Source: Hyphomicrobiales bacterium
GTDB taxonomy: Bacteria; Pseudomonadota; Alphaproteobacteria; Rhizobiales; Rhizobiaceae
DNA: 62,876 nucleotides
Direction: 5' to 3'
Assembly: GCA_017305835.1 (NCBI GenBank)
Contig: JAFKJY010000057.1
Span: forward strand, 1-62,876
How positions within the stretch are numbered: position 1 is the stretch's first letter; the number at the start of each line of letters is the position of its first letter. The notes under the pieces were generated by a model. It did no database searches and was not told the DNA's origin. It was given only the letters and a program-made list of their open reading frames with translations. Position numbers and translations under genes: made by a program. This document shows, piece after piece, positions 24,842 through 35,146 of the stretch.

Positions 24842-25783
24842 ATGAGCGCGCATCACGGCCACCACCATCACCACGAGGCGGGAGACCGCAAGGTCTTCTG
24901 GGCCATCCTCGTCAATCTCGTGCTCACGCTTGCGCAGATCGTCGGCGGCGTGCTCGCCGGCAGCCTGTCGCTGATCGCGGATGCGCTGCACAATTTCAGC
25001 GACGCCATCTCGCTGATCATCGCCTTCGCCGCGCGCCGGATCGCGCGCCGGCCGGCCGACGAGACGATGACCTTCGGCTATGCGCGCGCCGAGGTCGTGG
25101 CCGCGCTGATCAACTACACGACGCTGATCGTCGTCGGCCTCTACCTCGTCTACGAGGCGGTGCTGCGCTTCTACGAGCCGGAGCCGGTGGCCGGCTGGAT
25201 GATCGTCATCATCGCGGCGGTCGCGCTCGCCATCGACCTGGTGACGGCCGCCCTCACCTACACGCTCTCCAAGGAGAGCATGAACATCCGCGCCGCCTTC
25301 CTCCACAACGTCGCCGACGCGCTCGGCTCGGTCGCCGTCATCGTCGCCGGCACGATCATCATCCTGTCGGGCTGGTACATCGTCGACCCGATCGTCACCA
25401 TCCTGATCGCCGGCTACATATTGTGGATGGCCTTTTCCGAGATCGGCGGCTCCATCCGGCTGCTGATGATGGGCGCGCCGGTCGGCACCGACATCCGCGA
25501 GCTGGTCGCCGCGATGGAGGCCGTCGACGGCGTCGAGGGCGTCCATCACCTGCATCTGTGGCAGATCGACGAGAACGACGTCGCGCTGGAGGCGCATGTC
25601 GTGACGGCTGGCCCCGGCGACCACGAGCCGCTCAAGCGCGCGCTCAAGGCGCTGGTGCGCGACCGCTTCGGGGTCAGTCACGCGACGCTGGAGTTCGAGA
25701 GCGGCGAGGCCTGCTGCGGCGGCGCCGACGCGGCGGTGATCGGCCACCGGACCGGGACCGGCCATGACCACCACGATCATTGA
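24842..25783 (+). CDS. cation diffusion facilitator transporter (CzcD/ZitB-like)
   Basis: 313 residues: His-rich N-terminus (HHGHHHHHE), six membrane helices, the zinc-site motifs ADALHNFSDA (helix 2) and FLHNVADALGS (helix 5), and a cytoplasmic ferredoxin-like domain with VHHLHLWQIDEN. The end is again metal-binding in look, with GEACCGG and a terminal HDHHDH. Exports Zn2+ or a similar divalent cation in exchange for protons across the inner membrane. Starts 83 bases after the toxin gene, probably from its own promoter. Metal specificity is not certain. Confidence 0.94.
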   Translation: MSAHHGHHHHHEAGDRKVFWAILVNLVLTLAQIVGGVLAGSLSLIADALHNFSDAISLIIAFAARRIARRPADETMTFGYARAEVVAALINYTTLIVVGLYLVYEAVLRFYEPEPVAGWMIVIIAAVALAIDLVTAALTYTLSKESMNIRAAFLHNVADALGSVAVIVAGTIIILSGWYIVDPIVTILIAGYILWMAFSEIGGSIRLLMMGAPVGTDIRELVAAMEAVDGVEGVHHLHLWQIDENDVALEAHVVTAGPGDHEPLKRALKALVRDRFGVSHATLEFESGEACCGGADAAVIGHRTGTGHDHHDH

Positions 25784-25840
25784 ACGCGCGCGAGCCGCCG
25801 CGGCGGGGCGCCACGACGGCTCGCGATCGGCATCCTCCGA

Positions 25841-26500
25841 TCAGCGCAGGACGTAGACGATCCTGCGGCTGCCCGGCTCGACCAGCACGGGCACCTGGTT
25901 CACGTAGACGTATTCGTACTGGTAGTCGGGGATGCGGCGCACCTCGATGTCCTCGGGCAGCGTCGCGCCGACGACCACCTCGCCGTCGAGATAGACCGGA
26001 TCGACGCGATGCTCGCGCACATAGGTGCGCACGGTGTCGGGCGGCGCGACGACGTTGCCGGCGATGCTGCCGGTCGCCGCACCCGCGATGCCGCCGATCG
26101 CGGCCCCGATCGGGCCGCCCACGATAGCGCCGGCCACCGCGCCGGTGGCCGCACCGGCCACGCCGCCGGCGGCGGCGCCGCCCTCATGCCGGACGACCGG
26201 GGCCTCCGCGATATGCTCGGTGACGATCGCGTCGCGGCCGCCATAGTCGGCGACGAGATAGTCGGAATAGGCCCAGCCCTGGCCGCCGTCGAAGCTGACC
26301 TGGCACCACTTGCTGCCCTGCATGCAGCCGTCGAGCCGCACCGCCTGGTCGACGCCGATCACGCCCACCACGTCGTATTGGGGGCCGGGACCGGAGCGGA
26401 CGTTGAGGTCCGTCGCGGCGGTGACGGTCTGCTGGGCGTAGGCCGGCGCGCCGATCGCCAGAAGCACGGCGGCAGCCGAAAGTCCGATCATGTGTCGCAT
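25841..26500 (-). CDS. exported SH3-domain / glycine-zipper / DUF1236 protein
   Basis: 219 residues. Start at 26500 follows AAGGAGATG and gives a signal peptide (LSAAAVLLAIGAPAYAQQ). Mature part in order: bacterial SH3 domain (ATDLNVRSGPGPQYDVVGVI ... WCQVSFDGGQGWAYSDYL, about 25-90), a Gly/Ala-rich stretch of GGxxGAAxG repeats (about 110-150), and a C-terminal DUF1236 unit with PDTVRTYVREHRVDPVYLDGE and PDYQYEYVYVNQ. Envelope protein, role unknown. Convergent with the cation transporter gene. Confidence 0.85.
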   Translation of the reverse strand: MRHMIGLSAAAVLLAIGAPAYAQQTVTAATDLNVRSGPGPQYDVVGVIGVDQAVRLDGCMQGSKWCQVSFDGGQGWAYSDYLVADYGGRDAIVTEHIAEAPVVRHEGGAAAGGVAGAATGAVAGAIVGGPIGAAIGGIAGAATGSIAGNVVAPPDTVRTYVREHRVDPVYLDGEVVVGATLPEDIEVRRIPDYQYEYVYVNQVPVLVEPGSRRIVYVLR

Positions 26501-26588
26501 CTTGGCATCTCCTTGCATGTCCCTCGAAAGGGCCAAACCGGGAATGCCTCGATAGGTTCCGGCGGCGTTTCGGCGGCGCGGGGCCGCC

Positions 26589-28352
26589 TCAGGCGACCTT
26601 GAAGCCGCCGGCGGCGCGCTGCGGCTCGGAGATGGCGAAGCGGTTGCGACCGCCGCTCTTGGCCGCATAGAGCGCGGTGTCGGCGAGCGCCACTGCCGTC
26701 TCCAGGCTCTCGCCCCGCTCGATCTGGTGGCCGCCGATGGAGACGGTGAGGTCGAGCGCGGCCCCCTCGCCGATCGCGATCGGCTGGTGGCGGAAGGCGT
26801 TGAGGACGCGCAGCGCGGCCGCCTGCAGGCCGACCTTGTCGCAGTCCGAGACGAGCACGATGAACTCGTCGCCGCCCCAACGGCCGCAGATGTCGCCCTC
26901 GCGCAGCGTGGCCGCGACGCGCCGCGCCGCCTCCGCCACGATGGCGTCGCCGGCATGGTGGCCGTGATCGTCGTTGATCGACTTGAAGCGGTCGATGTCG
27001 AGCAGGAGGATGCCGTGGCGGTCGCCGGTGCGCCGCGCCCGCCGCAACGCCTGCGCGAAGCTCTCGGAGAAGCCGCGCCGGTTGGCGATGCCGGAGAGCG
27101 CGTCAACGAAGGCGATCCGCTCGAGTTGGCGCGTGCGCTCGCGCACCGCCGTTTCCAGCGCGCCGGTATGGTCGCGCACGGCCGCCGCCATCCTGTTCAG
27201 CGCCCGCGACAGGCGTCCGATCTCGTCGCCCGAGCCGTCGGCGGGCGCGAGGTCGAAATCGCCGCGCTCGACGCGCTGCAGCGAGGCCTCCGCCAGCGCC
27301 AGCCGGTCGAGCACGCGCCGCTTGAACAGCCAGGTCACCAGCCCGACCGCCACCGCCATCACCGAGAACAGCAGCGCGCCGATCGGCAGGAACAGGCTGC
27401 GGTCGATGATCCGGTCGACGTCCATCAGCGTGACGTTGTACCAGTCGAGCTTGTCGAGATAGCCGACGCCGACCAGCATGCGGTGGCCGTCGATGCGGAT
27501 GAAGTCGGCCGCCACGTTGGCGCGCTCGTCGTGCGCCTGTGCGAACAGGTCGTCGAGCCGCGCCCGGCCGGTCTTGTCGTCGACCATCTGGTAGACGGTG
27601 CGCTTGGCGTCCTGCTTCTTGGTCAGGCTGTGGAAGTCGATCTTACGGGCGTCGCGGGTGGCCTGGACGGCGCCGGTGCGGTCGACGAACAGGCTCTCGA
27701 CGCCCTGCTGGTCCGAGTTCACCACCTGGTTGATGAAGGTGCTGAGGTCGAGCCCAGTGCCGATGATGCCGAGCTTCTGGCCGCCGGCCTCGACCACGCA
27801 GTTGATCCACACCTTGGTGACGGCGAGCACGTCGTCATGGTCGACGTTGAGCTGGCAGCCGCTGCGCTTGAGCGTGGTGAAGTACCAGCCGTCGCGCGGA
27901 TTGTCGGCCGACAGCGTGTAGCGGAGCTGGGTGCCCGCATAGGCGTCGGCGGCGTCGTTGAAATAGTAGTTGCCCGAGCCGTTGACGACGAAGAAGTAGG
28001 AATGGTCCTTGAACGCCTCGCGGTAGTGCTCCAGCTCTGCCAGGCCCCGCGAGCGCTTGGCCGGGTCGGCCTCGTCGCGCGCCCATTCGATGACCGCCGG
28101 CGAGCGGGCGACCGTCTCGGCCAGCCCCACCTCGCGCGTCAGCGCCTCCAGCCCGCGCGAGCGGTCGTAGAGCACCTGCTTCTCGGCGAACAGCGTGCCG
28201 AGCCGCAGGATGGTGGCGTCGACCACATAGGTGAAGGAGAGCCAGGCGGGAACCGCGACCGCGACGAAGATCGCCGCCGTCAGCGCGAGCACACGCAGGC
28301 GAAGGCTGCTGGCGAGCGATGTGTGGACCGCCTTCCATGCGGACGAGAACAT
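26589..28352 (-). CDS. CACHE-HAMP-GGDEF diguanylate cyclase
   Basis: 587 residues: one membrane helix (about 20-45), a periplasmic sensor of about 275 residues with double-CACHE look (SYFFVVNGSGNYYFNDA, DGWYFTT, GIIGTGLDLS), a second helix (322-343), a HAMP unit (DRLALAEASLQRVERGDFD...GDEIGRLSRALN), then a GGDEF domain with GGDEF at 493-497. The inhibitory I-site RxxD (R484, D487) is present five residues before it. Makes cyclic di-GMP in response to an unknown periplasmic signal. Start at 28352 chosen since the upstream 44 residues are not protein-like. Confidence 0.92.
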   Translation of the reverse strand: MFSSAWKAVHTSLASSLRLRVLALTAAIFVAVAVPAWLSFTYVVDATILRLGTLFAEKQVLYDRSRGLEALTREVGLAETVARSPAVIEWARDEADPAKRSRGLAELEHYREAFKDHSYFFVVNGSGNYYFNDAADAYAGTQLRYTLSADNPRDGWYFTTLKRSGCQLNVDHDDVLAVTKVWINCVVEAGGQKLGIIGTGLDLSTFINQVVNSDQQGVESLFVDRTGAVQATRDARKIDFHSLTKKQDAKRTVYQMVDDKTGRARLDDLFAQAHDERANVAADFIRIDGHRMLVGVGYLDKLDWYNVTLMDVDRIIDRSLFLPIGALLFSVMAVAVGLVTWLFKRRVLDRLALAEASLQRVERGDFDLAPADGSGDEIGRLSRALNRMAAAVRDHTGALETAVRERTRQLERIAFVDALSGIANRRGFSESFAQALRRARRTGDRHGILLLDIDRFKSINDDHGHHAGDAIVAEAARRVAATLREGDICGRWGGDEFIVLVSDCDKVGLQAAALRVLNAFRHQPIAIGEGAALDLTVSIGGHQIERGESLETAVALADTALYAAKSGGRNRFAISEPQRAAGGFKVA

Positions 28353-28561
28353 GCGGCTCCGTCTTCGGCTCTCGGGCGGATCCCCTTCCGCCGGTGGAGC
28401 GACGGTAGCGGGCCAGGGTTTACGGTGCGTTAACCGCCCGGGCCCGACACCCCGCCACGCGCAGGGGTTGCAGCATGCCCTCACCTTGCCGCACTCTCGT
28501 GACAGCAGACGGCTTCGCTGGCAGATTCCGGCGCGGGCAACGAATCATGAAAGGACAGCGC

Positions 28562-29362
28562 ATGAAGGGTGGCGTCAGGGGCTTCATCGCGATGGCGGCT
28601 CTGTTCGCGGCGACGGTCGCCGCGCCCGCGGGCGCGTTCGCCGCCGCCCAGTGCGGCACCAACTCGGCCGGCTTCGAGAAGTGGAAGGCCGACTTCGCCG
28701 ACGAGGCGAAAGCCGAGGGTGTCAAGTCGCGGGGGCTGTCGGCGCTCGCCGGCGCGCAGTACGCGACGGCGACGATCAAGGTCGACCGCGGCCTCAAGAA
28801 GGCCTTCAGCGGCTCGGTCGATGCCTTCATGCAGCGCCGCGGCGGCGCCACGATCATCTCCAAGGGCCGCTCGCTGCGGAAGCAGAACGCGGCGATGTTC
28901 GACCAGATCGAGCGCAATTACGGCGTGCCCGCCGGCGTGCTGCTCGCCATCTGGGGCATGGAGACGGGCTTCGGCTCCTTCATGGGCAACCAGAACACGA
29001 TCTCGGCCATCGTGACGCTCGCCTACGACTGCCGCCGCCCCGACTTCTTCACGCCGCACGCGATCGCCGCGCTCAAGCTCGTCGACTCCGGCGCGCTGAG
29101 CCCGACGTCGGTCGGCGCGGCGCATGGCGAGGTCGGCCACACCCAGTTCCTGCCCGGCAACGTGCTGAAATACGGCGTCGGCAGCCGCAACCTGCGCGAC
29201 CGCGAGACGGCGCTGGCCTCCACCGCCAACTTCCTCAGGGGGCACGGCTGGAAGGCGGGCGCGAGCTACGAGGCCAACATGGGCGCCATCGCCGGCTGGA
29301 ACTCGGCCAGCGTCTACCAGCAGGCCATCGCCATCATGGCCCGCCAGATCGACGGGGATTGA
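28562..29362 (+). CDS. lytic murein transglycosylase, MltB-like
   Basis: 266 residues with signal peptide FIAMAALFAATVAAPAGAFAAAQ. The catalytic segment is AIWGMETGFGSFMGNQNT with Glu134, followed by AYDCRRPDFF and the substrate motif GEVGHTQFLPGNVLKYG. It cleaves peptidoglycan with formation of 1,6-anhydromuramic acid. Start at 28562 was taken because AAAGGA stands six bases before it; an ATG at 28547 is in frame. The usual C-terminal peptidoglycan-binding domain is missing, so this is the short form. Confidence 0.9.
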   Translation: MKGGVRGFIAMAALFAATVAAPAGAFAAAQCGTNSAGFEKWKADFADEAKAEGVKSRGLSALAGAQYATATIKVDRGLKKAFSGSVDAFMQRRGGATIISKGRSLRKQNAAMFDQIERNYGVPAGVLLAIWGMETGFGSFMGNQNTISAIVTLAYDCRRPDFFTPHAIAALKLVDSGALSPTSVGAAHGEVGHTQFLPGNVLKYGVGSRNLRDRETALASTANFLRGHGWKAGASYEANMGAIAGWNSASVYQQAIAIMARQIDGD

Positions 29363-29368
29363 TTTTTA

Positions 29369-29392
29369 CCCTCCCCCTCGAGGGGGGAGGGG
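29369..29392. repeat. GC-rich hairpin between convergent genes
   Basis: CCCTCCCCC-TCGA-GGGGGGAGGG, an almost perfect palindrome in the 38-base gap between the transglycosylase and argG. It lacks a downstream U-run on either strand, but as a strong hairpin between two converging genes it may still stop transcription. Same family as the repeats at 6256, 35002, 46244 and 62788. Confidence 0.6.
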
Positions 29393-29400
29393 ACGGGTCT

Positions 29401-30627
<1,227 letters not shown>

Positions 30628-30871
30628 TTGGAGAAAATCCCGTCTCGGCGGCCGCCGGGCGGCCGGTTTCGGGCGGCACTAATATCAGGAATGCCAACGC
30701 CGACAAGTGCGGCGCATGGTGGCGGGCGCCGCTTCACGATCGCGCGAGCCCCGCCGGGCCGGGTTGCCCCGTCGGGCTCGGCGGCTACAGTCGTTAATGA
30801 TTCCTTACGATCCGGCTGGACAGCGAGGCCTCGTGACTGACACTGTTGAGCAGCCATCGAATGTCGCGTCC

Positions 30872-31801
30872 ATGAGTTCCGGGTTCCAGCGTTTCCTCCC
30901 GATCCTTCCGGCATCGCTTGCGCTCGCCATGGCGGGCGCGGCGCCGGCGGCCGCCGCCGACGTCTGGACCGCCGATCCCTACGAGGCGCGCGTCACGCTG
31001 CCAGACCCCGAGCCGGGCACGCCGGTGACCGGCGGCACGATGGCCTGCGCCGCCGAGGCATGGACGCTGACGCTCGCCACCCGCATCGACGCGATCGTGG
31101 CCGGCGCCACCGGCACCGCCCGCATCGTCGTGCCGCTCGGCACCTTCGAGGCGCCGTCGAAGGCGGTTCCGGCCGGCATCGAGATCGCCGTGCCGCGCGC
31201 GGCGCTGGAGCCGCTGATGCGCTCGACGCGGCTGTCGATAGGCTTCGCCGGCGGCACCGACGAGGTGCGCTTCCCGCTCGCCGGCTCGCGCCGCGCCATC
31301 ACCGCCGCGGAAGCGCTGTGCAGCAAGGTCGAGATGCCGGTCGCCAACAGCGTGCCGCTGACGCCCTATTCCTCCTACCTGCTGCTGACGCGCGACCTGC
31401 GCCGCTCCGACATCGAGGATTTCGTCATGTCGACCGCCGACGCGCCGCGCCTGCGCGCCGGCATGGTCGAGATCGGCGGGGGGCGCCGGCTGCTGTTTTC
31501 CGAGATGTGCGGCTCGACCTGGTACTACGGCGCGTCGGGCTGCAGCCTGATCGGTTACGCGCCGGTCGAAGGCAAGGACGCCGCGAAGCCCGAGGGCTGG
31601 CGCATCGTCTACGAGACCGAGGGCGTCTACCTCTATGTCGACCCCGATGCCGCGCACGAGGGCTGGCCCGACCTGCTCGCCTATGCGGCCGCCGCGCCCA
31701 CCGAGGCGATGCGCTGGACCTGGAAGGACGGCAGCTACGCGCTGGAGGACGACGCGGCGCCGGCCGCCGGGGAAGTGCCGGTCAACGCGAAGGCGGACTA
31801 G
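30872..31801 (+). CDS. exported protein of unknown function
   Basis: About 309 residues. From the ATG at 30872 it has a plain signal peptide (FLPILPASLALAMAGAAPAAAAD). The mature protein has one likely domain with several cysteines (GTMACAAE, EALCSKVEM, FSEMCGSTWYYGASGCSLIGY), spacing that suggests disulfides, and no motif I recognise. The start is uncertain: no strong ribosome site precedes 30872, and a GTG at 30833 or ATG at 30797 would add 13-25 residues. Divergent from argG. Confidence 0.6.
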   Translation: MSSGFQRFLPILPASLALAMAGAAPAAAADVWTADPYEARVTLPDPEPGTPVTGGTMACAAEAWTLTLATRIDAIVAGATGTARIVVPLGTFEAPSKAVPAGIEIAVPRAALEPLMRSTRLSIGFAGGTDEVRFPLAGSRRAITAAEALCSKVEMPVANSVPLTPYSSYLLLTRDLRRSDIEDFVMSTADAPRLRAGMVEIGGGRRLLFSEMCGSTWYYGASGCSLIGYAPVEGKDAAKPEGWRIVYETEGVYLYVDPDAAHEGWPDLLAYAAAAPTEAMRWTWKDGSYALEDDAAPAAGEVPVNAKAD

Positions 31802-31878
31802 CGGCTGCGCACGCGGCCCTTGGCAGACGGGCCGCGACGCAATAGGCATGAGCCGCTCCCTCGCGCTCCGGGCCCCCC

Positions 31879-32520
31879 ATGACCTTCGTTCCCGATACCG
31901 CAACGCTGATCCAGTTCGCCGTCGCCGCGGTGGTGATCGCCATCACGCCCGGCCCGGACATGACGCTGTTCGTCGGCCGCACGCTGGCGCAGGGTCGCGC
32001 CGCGGGCTTCGCCAGCATGGCCGGCACCATGACCGGCGTCCTCGTCCACACGACGCTGGTGGCGCTCGGCCTTTCGGCGCTGATCGTCGCCTCGCCCGAG
32101 GCCTTCCTGGTGCTCAAGACCGGCGGCGCCGGCTACCTGCTGTGGCTCGCCTGGCAGGCGGTGCGCCACGGCTCGGCCTTCTCGCCGGAGAAGCAGGCCG
32201 GCGGCAGCCCCTCGCTCACGCGCAACTGGATGAAGGGCATCGCCGTCAACCTGCTCAACCCGAAGGTCATCCTGTTCTTCATGACCTTCCTGCCGCAGTT
32301 CGTCTCCGCCCACGACCCGCACGCGCCGGGCAAGCTGTTCTTCCTCGGCATGATGTTCATCGTCGTGTCGCTGCCGGTGACGGTCCCGCTGGTGTTCATG
32401 GCGCACGGCTTCTCGCGGATGCTGCGGCGCACGCCGACGGTGACGCGCGTCGTCGACTACCTGTTCGCCGGCATATTCACGGCCTTCGCGGTGAAGATCC
32501 TGACCACGCAGACCCACTGA
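31879..32520 (+). CDS. LysE-family translocator (RhtB-like)
   Basis: 213 residues, six hydrophobic segments, with the family signature FAVAAVVIAITPGPDMTLFVGRTLAQGRAAG at the N-terminus and NWMKGIAVNLLNPKVILFFMTFLPQFV in the middle. Exports amino acids or derivatives such as homoserine lactone across the inner membrane; the true substrate is not readable. Convergent with the small membrane protein gene after it (8-base gap). Confidence 0.92.
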   Translation: MTFVPDTATLIQFAVAAVVIAITPGPDMTLFVGRTLAQGRAAGFASMAGTMTGVLVHTTLVALGLSALIVASPEAFLVLKTGGAGYLLWLAWQAVRHGSAFSPEKQAGGSPSLTRNWMKGIAVNLLNPKVILFFMTFLPQFVSAHDPHAPGKLFFLGMMFIVVSLPVTVPLVFMAHGFSRMLRRTPTVTRVVDYLFAGIFTAFAVKILTTQTH

Positions 32521-32527
32521 AAGCGGC

Positions 32528-33010
32528 CTATTCCAGCCAGCGCCCGGCGCTGCGGCCGGCGACCAGCCAGTAGACCAGCGCGCCGACGATGCCCGCCGTC
32601 ACGCCCCAGGCGAACGCGGCCGGCTCGGCCGCCAGCGGAAGTTGCCCGTCGCCGCTGACCGCCATGTCGACGTCCTGGAACGTCGCCATGCCCTGCCACA
32701 ATATGCCGTAGGCACCGAGCGCGGCGACCCCGCCCGCGATGGCGTAGGACAGCCAGTCGCGCAGCCGGAAATATTCGGCGACCGCCAGCACGACCAGGGC
32801 GGGGAAGAAGGCGAAGCCGCCGATGAGGATGCCCATCAGCGGCACCGAGAAGAAGATGCCGCCCATCAGGCTCCATGGCGGTTCGCCCATGTCGTCGGAA
32901 ATCGCCGGCCAGGCGACGACGTGCAGGAACAGGCTGGCCGCGAGCGCGGCACAGCCATAGCCGACGACCATCACGAAGAGGCGGAAGAGGATCGCACCGA
33001 GGCGGCTCAA
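32528..33010 (-). CDS. small integral membrane protein, unknown
   Basis: 160 residues with about four membrane helices ([77 protein letters not shown]). It starts at a TTG that overlaps the rlmN stop (TTGA), so it is coupled to rlmN. No ATG in frame fits until after the first helix has begun. No family recognised. Confidence 0.72.
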   Translation of the reverse strand: MSRLGAILFRLFVMVVGYGCAALAASLFLHVVAWPAISDDMGEPPWSLMGGIFFSVPLMGILIGGFAFFPALVVLAVAEYFRLRDWLSYAIAGGVAALGAYGILWQGMATFQDVDMAVSGDGQLPLAAEPAAFAWGVTAGIVGALVYWLVAGRSAGRWLE

Positions 33011-34239
33011 GCTTCCCCGTGCCCGGCGATCATCATCGCCTCGAGCGCCAGCCGCTCGGTCCTGCGCATGCGCTCCGATTCCGACTTCAACTGCCCGCAG
33101 GCGGCGAGGATGTCGCGGCCGCGCGGCGTGCGGATCGGCGAGGCGTAGCCGGCCTCGTTGATGTAGTCGGCGAAGCGCTCGATCTGCTCCCATTCCGAGC
33201 ACTGGTAGTTGGTGCCGGGCCACGGGTTGAACGGGATCAGGTTGATCTTGGCGGGGATGCCCCGGAGCAGCTTCACGAGCTGCTTCGCGTCGTCCAGGCT
33301 GTCGTTGACGTCGCGCAGCATGACGTATTCGAAGGTGATGCGGCGCGCATTGGAGAGGCCCGGATAGGAGCGGCAGGCCTGCATGAGCTGCTCGAGCGGG
33401 TATTTCCTGTTGAGCGGCACCAGCAGGTCGCGGAGATCGTCGCGCACGGCATGCAGCGAGATCGCCAGCATGACGCCGATCTCCTCGCCGGCGCGCACGA
33501 TCTCGGGCACCACGCCGGAGGTCGACAGCGTGATGCGACGCTTGGACAGCGCCAGCCCGTCGCCGTCGGATGCGATCAGCAGCGCCGTCTTCACCGCCTC
33601 GAAATTGTAGAGCGGCTCGCCCATTCCCATCATCACGATGTTGGAGACCTTGCGGCCCTCGGCCGGCACGATGGCGCCGTCGGGCGTGTCCCTGTCGGGG
33701 AAGTCGCCGAGCCTGTCGCGCGCGGTGAGAAGCTGGGCGAGGATCTCCTCGGCCGTCAGGTTGCGCACCAGCTTCTGCGTGCCGGTGTGGCAGAACGAGC
33801 AGTTGAGCGTGCAGCCGACCTGGCTGGAGATGCACAGCGTGCCGCGCCCCTCCTCGGGGATGTAGACGGTCTCGATCTCGACCGGACGCCCGGCGCCGCG
33901 GGGCGGGAAGCGGAACAGCCACTTGCGCGTGCCGTCGTTGGAGATCTGCTCCTCGACCACCTCCGGCCGCGCCACGGTGAACGTCTGCGCCAGCGTGGCG
34001 CGCAGGTCCTTGGAGATGTTGCGCATGTCGGCGAAGTCGGAGACGCCGCGCACGTAGAGCCAGTGCCAGAGCTGCTGCACGCGCATCCTGACCTGCCGCT
34101 CCGGCACGCCGGCCCCGACCAGCGCCCGCGCCATCTCTTCGCGCGAAAGCCCGATCAGCGACGGCTTCTCGGCCGTCGCCGCACGGATGGCGGGTGCGGT
34201 TCGGCTGGCGGGCGTGGCGGTGTCGAGTGTCAACGTCAT
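33007..34239 (-). CDS. rlmN: 23S rRNA (adenine2503-C2)-methyltransferase (dual-specificity RlmN)
   Basis: 410 residues. Radical-SAM cluster [11 protein letters not shown], then [57 protein letters not shown], and the C-terminal catalytic Cys in AACGQL. Methylates A2503 of 23S rRNA and A37 of some tRNAs. Start at 34239 chosen; an ATG 13 codons upstream is in frame. Followed by a coupled membrane-protein gene. Confidence 0.97.
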   Translation of the reverse strand: MTLTLDTATPASRTAPAIRAATAEKPSLIGLSREEMARALVGAGVPERQVRMRVQQLWHWLYVRGVSDFADMRNISKDLRATLAQTFTVARPEVVEEQISNDGTRKWLFRFPPRGAGRPVEIETVYIPEEGRGTLCISSQVGCTLNCSFCHTGTQKLVRNLTAEEILAQLLTARDRLGDFPDRDTPDGAIVPAEGRKVSNIVMMGMGEPLYNFEAVKTALLIASDGDGLALSKRRITLSTSGVVPEIVRAGEEIGVMLAISLHAVRDDLRDLLVPLNRKYPLEQLMQACRSYPGLSNARRITFEYVMLRDVNDSLDDAKQLVKLLRGIPAKINLIPFNPWPGTNYQCSEWEQIERFADYINEAGYASPIRTPRGRDILAACGQLKSESERMRRTERLALEAMMIAGHGEA

Positions 34240-34328
34240 GGGGCTACGTGCATCGGGCTGCGGCGGTGCCCATAACATGGTGCGCGCCCGCCGTCACCGC
34301 CAGAGCGCGCCGCAGCGGCCCCAGGCGC

Positions 34329-34832
34329 CTACTTGCAGTTGGCGATCGACTTCAGCGCCGCCGTCACGCCCTTGAGCGAGAAGACGTAGCTGGTCGGGTT
34401 GCCGCGGCCGGAGGTGGCGCTGACCTTCATGTCGGCGCCGCCGCGCATCGCCGCGATGAGCTGCGGCTCCTCCGCGATGTTCTCCAGCCAGGCCGAATTG
34501 CCGCCGGCGAACATGGAGAAGGACTGGTTGCCGATCGTCACCGTGACCTTCGACTTGTCCTTGAGCTGGTAGCCGGCGATGAACTGCGGCTCGTAGACCA
34601 CGTTCTGGCCCGGCTTCTGGCTGACGAAGAAGAACACGTCGCCGTGGTTGAGCGTCGTCGGCTGCGCGCTGACGGGCACCGTCAGCACGTAGCAGACCTT
34701 CGACCTGTCCTTCACATAGGAATAGGTGCCCCAGGCCTCGTTCTGGACGATCTGGCCCGCCTCCTGCGCAGCAGCGGGCACAGCCGCCGCCATCATGCAA
34801 AGGCACGAGAGTGTCGCAATTCTTCCAAGCAT
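34329..34832 (-). CDS. invasion-associated locus B (IalB) family protein
   Basis: 167 residues: signal peptide (TLSCLCMMAAAVPAAAQE), then a single domain with EAWGTYSYVKDRSKVCYVLTVPVSAQP, GDVFFFVSQKPGQN, YEPQFIAGYQLKDKSKVTVTIG and LIAAMRGGADMKVSATSGRGNPTSYVFSL. These are the conserved blocks of PF06776. Periplasmic, first described from Bartonella erythrocyte invasion but common in non-pathogenic rhizobia. Role unknown here. Confidence 0.88.
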   Translation of the reverse strand: MLGRIATLSCLCMMAAAVPAAAQEAGQIVQNEAWGTYSYVKDRSKVCYVLTVPVSAQPTTLNHGDVFFFVSQKPGQNVVYEPQFIAGYQLKDKSKVTVTIGNQSFSMFAGGNSAWLENIAEEPQLIAAMRGGADMKVSATSGRGNPTSYVFSLKGVTAALKSIANCK

Positions 34833-35146
34833 CGTTCTATCGCCGTCCTCAGTCTCGCGTGCATTGGATGACCGGGCAGGTCTGCCAGCCTCCCGATGCC
34901 TTCAATTTGAATTAATCGGGGTTACCAAACGATGAAGGCCCCGCAAAAGCGGCGTTCCGGCTCCCGCACGGCGAAGGCGCGGCCGAGGCCGCCCCACCGT
35001 CCCTCCCCGGTTGAAGGGGAGGAAAAAGGCAAGAGTTTGGCCTTTCGGCCGGGTTTGCGCCGGCAGGCCGGACGCCGGCGACGGCGAGTTGCGCGCCGCC
35101 GCAGGCCTTCGTAGGCTCTGCGGCAGGCAACCGGGGAGCGAGCGCC
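34833..35146. other. gap upstream of ialB and the racemase-family gene
   Basis: 314 bases without a gene between divergent genes. It holds the hairpin CCTCCCC-ggttgaa-GGGGAGG (35002-35022) and an AT-rich patch near 34900-34930 (TTTGAATTAATCGGGGTTACC), which is the likeliest place for the ialB promoter. Nothing else recognised. Confidence 0.55.
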
